From the NCBI GenBank assembly GCA_023260375.1, contig JALQVK010000178.1:1-7470 (forward strand): a stretch of 7,470 nt of DNA, given 5' to 3'. The first letter of the stretch is position 1, and each line of letters starts with the position of its first letter. The position numbers and the translations under genes are program-made. The notes beneath the pieces were generated by a model. It was not told the DNA's origin. It made no database searches and saw only the letters and a list, made by a program, of their open reading frames with translations. Shown here in pieces: positions 1 through 4,442 of the stretch. The stretch comes from Rhodoluna sp. (lineage in GTDB: Bacteria > Actinomycetota > Actinomycetes > Actinomycetales > Microbacteriaceae).

Positions 1-746
1 AAAACTGGGACGAATTTGTGGCGCACACCGTTGCTGCAGGGCTCTCAGGTATCGAAGCGCTCAGTGGAATCCCCGGCACGGTTGGTGCAGCACCGGTTCA
101 AAACATTGGCGCTTATGGCCAAGAGGTTTCCGACGTAATCACCAAACTTGAGTTCCTCGATTACCTAACCGGTGAAACCGAGCTAATCGAAAACCAAGAC
201 ATGAACTTCGGCTACCGAGACAGCATTTTCAAGCAGGGAAAACTTGGCGCAATCCTCTGGGTTGAGTTCAAGCTAACGGCAAGCGCGCACACGCACAAAA
301 CCCCGAGGTTAATCGAGGCTCTGGGCGACGCAACCGAAACCCCGCTCGAGGTTCGCAAGCGAGTGCTCAGTCTTCGCCACCAAAAAGGCATGGTGCTAAA
401 CGACTCCGACCACGACACCTGGTCGTGCGGTTCGTTTTTCACCAACCCAATCGTGCCCAACGCCTTTGCTGCAGCCATGCCAGATGCCTGCCCGCGCTGG
501 GATGTCGAAGATGAATCCAAGCAAAAACTAAGTGCAGCTTGGCTAATCGAAAACTCGGGTATCCCCAAGGGTTTCTCACTTTCAAACTCGAATGCCGGCA
601 CCTCAACCAAGCACAGCCTTGCCATCACCAACCGTGGCCAAGCTAAAGCAGAAGATATTGTCCAGCTAGCTCGCTACATCCAGGTGAACGTTTCGAACCG
701 ATTCGGTGTTAACTTAGTTCCAGAACCAAACCTGATCGGATTCTGA
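1..746 (+). CDS. murB: UDP-N-acetylenolpyruvoylglucosamine reductase MurB, 5' end cut off by window
   Basis: FAD-dependent cytoplasmic enzyme that uses NADPH to reduce UDP-GlcNAc-enolpyruvate to UDP-N-acetylmuramate, the second committed step of peptidoglycan precursor synthesis. The frame is open from base 3 (NWDEF before the GTG at 18), so that GTG is internal and the true start lies left of the window. About 247 residues are visible and roughly 100 N-terminal ones are missing compared with the usual ~345. Seen: the FAD-binding stretch SGIPGTVGAAPVQNIGAYG (bases 75-131), the substrate/catalytic arginine in GYRDSIF (Arg codon 216-218), the catalytic serine in CGSFFTNP (Ser codon 432-434) and the C-terminal catalytic glutamate in LVPEPNLIG (Glu codon 723-725). 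All three classical catalytic positions of the E. coli enzyme are therefore present. The long insert before CGSFF fits type I MurB. The TetR gene starts one base after its stop. Identification is secure. Confidence 0.97.
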   Translation, partial: NWDEFVAHTVAAGLSGIEALSGIPGTVGAAPVQNIGAYGQEVSDVITKLEFLDYLTGETELIENQDMNFGYRDSIFKQGKLGAILWVEFKLTASAHTHKTPRLIEALGDATETPLEVRKRVLSLRHQKGMVLNDSDHDTWSCGSFFTNPIVPNAFAAAMPDACPRWDVEDESKQKLSAAWLIENSGIPKGFSLSNSNAGTSTKHSLAITNRGQAKAEDIVQLARYIQVNVSNRFGVNLVPEPNLIGF

Positions 747-747
747 T

Positions 748-1356
748 ATGGCTCGCACGATTCACCCCACGAAAGAGAAGCTCATCGCCACGATGGTCTC
801 TCTGATGGATGAAAACGCGCTAAGCAACATTCAGGTCGACGACGTACTTCGTGAATCAAACATTTCTAAGGGTTCGCTTTACCACCACTTCGAAAACTTC
901 GACGAACTAGTTGAAGCCGCACTCATCCAGCGCTTCGCCTACGGCGTCGACATCTCTATCGAACTGGTTAGCGGAGCCGTGAATGGCGCCCTAACCGCTG
1001 AAGAGTTTGTGGCGAAAATCATTGAGGTCACCACAATCACTCAGGGCCGTGAACGTTCCAAGTTCCGCCTAGAGCGCGCTCGAGTTATCGGCTTGAGTGT
1101 GAATTCTCCAAGACTGCTTCAGCACCTTGAAGCCGAACAAGATCGCCTAACGGCAGCCATGGCCGACGTAGTGCGTGAAGCTCAGGAAAAGGGTTGGGTT
1201 TCAAAAACTTACGACGCCCAAACCATCGCGGTCTTCATGCAGGCTTACACCCTAGGGCGCGTAATCGACGATGTTGCTAGCAGCAACCAACATGTAGATT
1301 CCGAAGACTGGAACAACGTGGTCAACGCAGCCGTCAAATCGCTGCTAACCGTTTAG
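748..1356 (+). CDS. TetR/AcrR-family transcriptional regulator
   Basis: One-component repressor-type protein of 202 residues, the normal size for the family. Residues about 8-55 form the TetR N-terminal DNA-binding domain. The helix-turn-helix is IQVDDVLRESNISKGSLYHHF (28-48), with SKGSLYHHF as recognition helix, followed by the conserved F..FDELV segment. Residues 60-202 are the helical ligand-binding and dimerisation domain, which diverges too much between members to name a ligand. The ATG at 748 is chosen because the HTH begins just after it. There is no convincing ribosome binding site, but the murB stop (TGA at 744-746) is one base upstream, so translation is probably coupled to murB. 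Its stop TAG (1354-1356) lies in the first copy of the 30-base repeat. Targets are unknown; the secreted-protein gene downstream is a natural candidate (inference). Confidence 0.93.
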   Translation: MARTIHPTKEKLIATMVSLMDENALSNIQVDDVLRESNISKGSLYHHFENFDELVEAALIQRFAYGVDISIELVSGAVNGALTAEEFVAKIIEVTTITQGRERSKFRLERARVIGLSVNSPRLLQHLEAEQDRLTAAMADVVREAQEKGWVSKTYDAQTIAVFMQAYTLGRVIDDVASSNQHVDSEDWNNVVNAAVKSLLTV

Positions 1357-1383
1357 CTAAAAAGCTTCTGCAGACGGTGGATT
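1354..1383 (+). repeat. 30-base direct repeat, left copy
   Basis: Bases 1354-1383 match 3149-3178 at 28 of 30 positions; the differences are C/T at 1368 versus 3163 and G/C at 1377 versus 3172. Identity falls to background immediately outside on both sides. This copy starts with the stop codon of the TetR gene. Read on the minus strand it gives IHRLQKLFS followed by TAA (minus of 1353-1355), nearly the same as the last residues of the aspC product. The two copies bracket the secreted-protein gene 1452-3155. The pattern fits an insertion at the aspC 3' end with duplication or restoration of the gene end. Confidence 0.85.
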
Positions 1384-1403
1384 TTATCCAACCAATTACT
1401 GTG

Positions 1404-1422
1404 TTTATCGTTGTAAGATAAA
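1404..1422. promoter_or_regulatory. Inverted repeat upstream of secreted-protein gene, possible operator
   Basis: TTTATC (1404-1409) and GATAAA (1417-1422) are perfect inverted arms separated by 7 bases, 30 bases before the ATG at 1452. The right arm overlaps a -10-like hexamer TAAGAT (1414-1419). No good -35 lies 16-18 bases upstream, so the promoter call is weak. Position and symmetry would suit binding by a dimeric regulator such as the adjacent TetR protein, but that link is inference. A short A/T-rich palindrome of this size can also arise by chance. Confidence 0.3.
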
Positions 1423-1439
1423 TCTAAATTTTGGAGATT

Positions 1440-1444
1440 CAGGA
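1440..1444 (+). promoter_or_regulatory. Ribosome binding site deciding the start at 1452
   Basis: CAGGA at 1440-1444 lies 7 bases before the ATG at 1452. An in-frame TTG exists at 1431, but its upstream sequence (AAATCTAAATTT) has no Shine-Dalgarno character, and starting there would put seven polar or acidic residues ahead of the signal peptide. The ATG is preferred. Confidence 0.65.
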
Positions 1445-1451
1445 TTTGCAA

Positions 1452-3155
1452 ATGAAGGTTCTCAGAATAATTGCCTGTCTGACGTTGACGTTCAACTTCG
1501 CTGTTGTCCACGGCGGCTTAGCCAGGGCGGAATCGGTGTCCTATTCAGTAAACACCGGTCACGATAACTGGCTTTCGGGATCTCCTCTAGCAGGCGACCG
1601 GTTTGTTAACTTCTATCGTCAAACATTTCAAGGTGTCACTAGCCTTTTAGCCCAAACCGTTTCGCGGACAGGCTCAGTCATTTCCGAACAAGTCCTCGAT
1701 TCAGGGCCTGAGTCAACAGTATTTTTCGTTCCCAACGCTGGAGTGCTTGATCCAGTCTCCGGCCGATTGAATATCCTTTGGGTAAAAACCCAACTGGGAA
1801 ACACCACCACATCCGAAATCGAAACATCCTCTTCGAGTAATGGAGTTCAATGGACTGCAAAAACCTCTCCAGTGCCTAAATTAATTAAACCAGTAGGCGC
1901 CACTGATGACTGGTGGGGTTACGACTCGGGAATGCTAAGCGTGGATGGAAAGGGAACGCTAGGTGTGGCCGTGATGCTAGCACTCGACGGCGTCACTGAT
2001 TCGGTAAAACCGATTTTGTTTACCACCAGGGCCAATAACCGATGGGCGTCGGTTAAACGCGTATCCGCTCCGCGACCCCGAGGCTACGAAACTCATCTTG
2101 AAGACTTACAAGGGCTAAACGAGGGAGGGTTTCTCGTAGTCTTCTCCGACTGGACCTCGGGGCAAGGTGCAACAGCACAATTTGCAGCCCGAATCAAGTC
2201 CGGATCCACGACTTTTGATTCGCCCAAAATGATTCTGAGGCTTCAATTGAATAACCTCAGGAATTTGGTAAAAACAGGTTTGAACGAGTACACCTATTTC
2301 TTGGGTGTCACCACAGATGATTCGTATTTTGAAATCGGTTATTTGAAATACAACTCAAAAACAGGGAACTGGGCTCCGTTTGTAACATTTCCAGGAGTCG
2401 ATAGAAACTGTTTTGGAAATGTGGGCCACCTAACCCAAACGTCCGATGGTGCGAGATATCTCGCCTATAGCCAGCTATGTTCTAGCAATCAAAGTTCCAA
2501 AATTCGGCTAATAACGATATCGAAAACAAACTCAATCAACGAGCGAGAAATTGGTTCCTACCAAAGCATTATCGACCTTGTTTCTTTTTTTTCACTACCC
2601 AATGACCAATTCAAGCTCGTTTATTGGAACACCCAAAACAACGATCCACAAAACTTCGATTTGGTAACTTCCACCATTGTTGGCGACAATTTCGGGGCTG
2701 CTTCCTCTTTGGGTGTTTCGATAACGTCTGCGGACACTTCTGCTGTCAGTATTCCCAAGCCATTTGGACAATCCATGATTCATCTCGATAGTGGCTCGAA
2801 CCATCTGACTCGCATTTACAGTCCAGAAGTCGCGCCAATAGTCGTTGCGCCTCCGACGGTAACTAAAGTTGCTGCGATTGGGAAAACCATTTCCATAACA
2901 GGCGACAAATACTTTTCACAAGATTCAAGAATCACTAAGCGATTCCAGTGGTTTTCGTGCGTCAATAATGTTTCGACGTCCGGTTTGACAAGGCCTCAGG
3001 ATTGCTCACCAATATCCGGCGCATCAAAAAGCACTTACAAAGTTATTGCTCCAAATAAAGGCTATTTCCTGATGGCATCGGTAACGGTTACCAATACTTT
3101 TGGATCTACAACGACTTATTCGCCTACCTCTGGAAGGGCGAGAGTCTCTAGCTAA
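1452..3155 (+). CDS. Secreted protein of unknown function, beta-propeller-like body with C-terminal two-Cys Ig-like domain
   Basis: Predicted Sec-exported protein of 567 residues. Residues 1-26 are a signal peptide: MKVLR, a hydrophobic core, then ALA-type site LARA^ESV. No sortase motif, lipobox or C-terminal membrane segment is visible, so it should be released or held non-covalently. Residues about 28-455 consist of short beta-strand blocks with W, D and G turns (for example [28 protein letters not shown]). This resembles sialidase/BNR-like propellers, but no catalytic motif is recognised. Residues about 467-567 form an Ig-like domain: GKTISI, RFQWFSC (C503), C518, [11 protein letters not shown], then alternating strands. 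The same domain type ends the product of 4443-7310. The stop is TAA at 3153-3155, inside the right copy of the 30-base repeat, and the last 8 bases overlap the end of aspC. The gene is more AT-rich than its housekeeping neighbours, consistent with transfer (inference). No function is assigned. Confidence 0.88.
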   Translation: MKVLRIIACLTLTFNFAVVHGGLARAESVSYSVNTGHDNWLSGSPLAGDRFVNFYRQTFQGVTSLLAQTVSRTGSVISEQVLDSGPESTVFFVPNAGVLDPVSGRLNILWVKTQLGNTTTSEIETSSSSNGVQWTAKTSPVPKLIKPVGATDDWWGYDSGMLSVDGKGTLGVAVMLALDGVTDSVKPILFTTRANNRWASVKRVSAPRPRGYETHLEDLQGLNEGGFLVVFSDWTSGQGATAQFAARIKSGSTTFDSPKMILRLQLNNLRNLVKTGLNEYTYFLGVTTDDSYFEIGYLKYNSKTGNWAPFVTFPGVDRNCFGNVGHLTQTSDGARYLAYSQLCSSNQSSKIRLITISKTNSINEREIGSYQSIIDLVSFFSLPNDQFKLVYWNTQNNDPQNFDLVTSTIVGDNFGAASSLGVSITSADTSAVSIPKPFGQSMIHLDSGSNHLTRIYSPEVAPIVVAPPTVTKVAAIGKTISITGDKYFSQDSRITKRFQWFSCVNNVSTSGLTRPQDCSPISGASKSTYKVIAPNKGYFLMASVTVTNTFGSTTTYSPTSGRARVSS

Positions 3156-4341
3156 AAAGCTTTTGCAGACGCTGGATTCCCTCAAGAATCGCCTCGTCAC
3201 CAAGCGCGTAGCTCATGCGAACGTAACCTGAAGGACCAAACGCTTCACCAGGAACCAGTGCCACTTCGGCTGCGTCCAAGATGTAATCGCAAAGTTCCAA
3301 CGAGGTGTTGATCTGCTTGCCACCCCATTCGCGACCCAAAAGCCCGCGAACGTCTGAGTAAACATAGAAAGCACCTTCTGGCATTGGGGCAACCCAACCA
3401 GGAATCTTGTTCAGTTCGGCAACCGCCAACTTACGGCGACGGTCGAACGCGGCCAACATCGCGTGAACTTCTTCCTGTGGGCCAGTTAGAGCCGCAATCG
3501 CAGCGCGCTGAGAAATGTTCGAAACGTTTGAGGTCAGGTGTGACTGCAAGTTGGCAGCCGCCTTCATGGCATCGGCAGGGCCAACCATCCAGCCCAAACG
3601 CCAACCGGTCATGGCAAAGCTCTTAGCAACACCGTTCACCAAGATGGTGGTGTCGATTAGCTCTGGCACAACCTCGGTCACCGAGTAAGCCTTGATTCCG
3701 TCGTAGACCAGGTTCTGGTAAATCTCGTCCGAGATGATCCAAACTCCGTGAGCCAAAGCCCACTTACCAATCGCCTCAACCTCATCGCGGGTGTAAACCG
3801 AACCGGTCGGGTTAGAAGGCGAGCAAAACAACAGAACCTTAGTGCGAGAAGTACGAGCAGCCTCAAGCTGCTCCACGGTCACCTTGTAGTTCTGGTCAGC
3901 ACCAGCAAAAACTTCGACGGTCTTGCCGCCGGCCAAAGCAATCGCCTCAGGGTAGGTGGTCCAGTACGGAGCTGGAAGCAAAACCTCGTCGCCCTCGTTT
4001 ACGATCGCCTGGAATGCCTGGTAAACCGCCTGCTTACCACCGTTGGTCACAACCACCTGCGAGGCAGGGTAAGAAGTGCCCGAGTCGGCCAAAGTCTTAG
4101 CAACAATCGCCTCACGAAGTTCAGGCAAACCAACGGCCGGGGTGTAGCGGTGGTTCTTAGGGTCGCGAACCGCAACCGCAGCAGCCTCAACAATGTGGGC
4201 TGGGGTAGGGAAGTCTGGCTCACCCGCCGCATAAGAAATAACCGGACGACCTGCCGCCTGCAAGGCTTTAGCCTTCGCATCCACCTTCAAAGTGGCAGAT
4301 TCAGCAATGGCAGCAATTTTCTTCGAGATGCGTTCGCTCAT
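3148..4341 (-). CDS. aspC: Pyridoxal-phosphate class I aminotransferase, aspartate aminotransferase type
   Basis: Cytoplasmic PLP enzyme of 397 residues, the usual length for subgroup Ib aspartate aminotransferases. It moves the amino group between aspartate and 2-oxoglutarate to give oxaloacetate and glutamate; some members also use prephenate. Seen: [11 protein letters not shown] near 37, [10 protein letters not shown] (101-110), PYW with stacking Trp127, SPSNPTG with Asn177, SDEIY with Asp205 and Tyr208, the PLP-binding lysine Lys240 in [16 protein letters not shown], Arg248, and the substrate-carboxylate arginine Arg375 in GYVRMSYA. All key positions are intact. The ATG at 4341-4339 has the ribosome-binding sequence AGGTAGG 9 bases upstream. 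It is transcribed against the flanking secreted-protein genes: it overlaps the 1452-3155 gene tail to tail by 8 bases and is divergent from the 4443 gene. Substrate preference (aspartate, prephenate or other) cannot be fixed from sequence alone. Confidence 0.95.
   Translation of the reverse strand: MSERISKKIAAIAESATLKVDAKAKALQAAGRPVISYAAGEPDFPTPAHIVEAAAVAVRDPKNHRYTPAVGLPELREAIVAKTLADSGTSYPASQVVVTNGGKQAVYQAFQAIVNEGDEVLLPAPYWTTYPEAIALAGGKTVEVFAGADQNYKVTVEQLEAARTSRTKVLLFCSPSNPTGSVYTRDEVEAIGKWALAHGVWIISDEIYQNLVYDGIKAYSVTEVVPELIDTTILVNGVAKSFAMTGWRLGWMVGPADAMKAAANLQSHLTSNVSNISQRAAIAALTGPQEEVHAMLAAFDRRRKLAVAELNKIPGWVAPMPEGAFYVYSDVRGLLGREWGGKQINTSLELCDYILDAAEVALVPGEAFGPSGYVRMSYALGDEAILEGIQRLQKLFS
3149..3178 (+). 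repeat. 30-base direct repeat, right copy (within aspC 3' end)
   Basis: Partner of 1354-1383, 28/30 identical, 1795 bases downstream. It contains the last codons of aspC on the minus strand (IQRLQKLFS) up to the stop, and on the plus strand the TAA stop of the upstream secreted-protein gene. The leading TAGCTAA supplies stop codons in two plus-strand frames: TAG is used by the TetR gene in the left copy, TAA by the secreted-protein gene here. Confidence 0.85.
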
Positions 4342-4350
4342 AGAGTCAAG

Positions 4351-4357
4351 CCTACCT
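4351..4357 (-). promoter_or_regulatory. Ribosome binding site of aspC
   Basis: On the minus strand the sequence AGGTAGG (preceded by AAA) lies 9 bases before the aspC ATG. It supports that start and fits the family's usual N-terminal length. Confidence 0.7.
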
Positions 4358-4428
4358 TTTGCAGAAAACCTCGGGGAATAAGAAATGCTGCACCAACCTG
4401 TCTCGAGTTATAGGCTTTTACTGTAGAT

Positions 4429-4435
4429 AGGGGGG
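4429..4435 (+). promoter_or_regulatory. Ribosome binding site of the large secreted-protein gene
   Basis: AGGGGGG, 7 bases before the ATG at 4443, differs from AGGAGG-type sites only by a base that can form a G-U wobble. It fixes the start directly before the signal peptide MSRKALQ. Confidence 0.75.
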
Positions 4436-4442
4436 AACACTC

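Larger units (their letters stand above)
4342..4442. promoter_or_regulatory. Divergent intergenic region between aspC and the large secreted-protein gene
   Basis: This 101-base stretch must contain the start signals of both divergent genes. Both ribosome binding sites are clear. On the plus strand a -10-like TACTGT lies at 4419-4424, but no matching -35 is found and it is very close to the start. On the minus strand TATAAC (4412-4407) is -10-like, again without a good -35. The region is real as a shared promoter region; the exact hexamers are not resolved. Confidence 0.45.

Noticed and set aside
179..560. Repeated 12-mer GCTAATCGAAAA in murB (near 182 and 542)
   Set aside because: Both copies encode LIEN in conserved but unrelated parts of MurB; this is chance codon reuse.
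212..631. Minus-strand open frame of 139 codons inside murB
   Set aside because: It is antisense to conserved catalytic segments of MurB, has no start signals and no recognisable protein features.
1376..1393. Hairpin (GGTGGAT pairing with ATCCAACC, one bulge) as a terminator for murB-tetR
   Set aside because: The stem is plausible but no T-run follows, and part of it lies in the repeat copy; not enough to call a terminator.
3151..3166. AAAAGCTTTT palindrome as a bidirectional terminator for the convergent pair
   Set aside because: It is a self-complementary A/T core without a GC stem or loop and lies within coding sequence of aspC.
3748..4413. Plus-strand open frame of 221 codons opposite aspC
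   Set aside because: It lies almost wholly antisense to an intact, clearly recognised aspC, has no ribosome binding site, and its arginine/asparagine-rich product has no domain features; it is a shadow frame.
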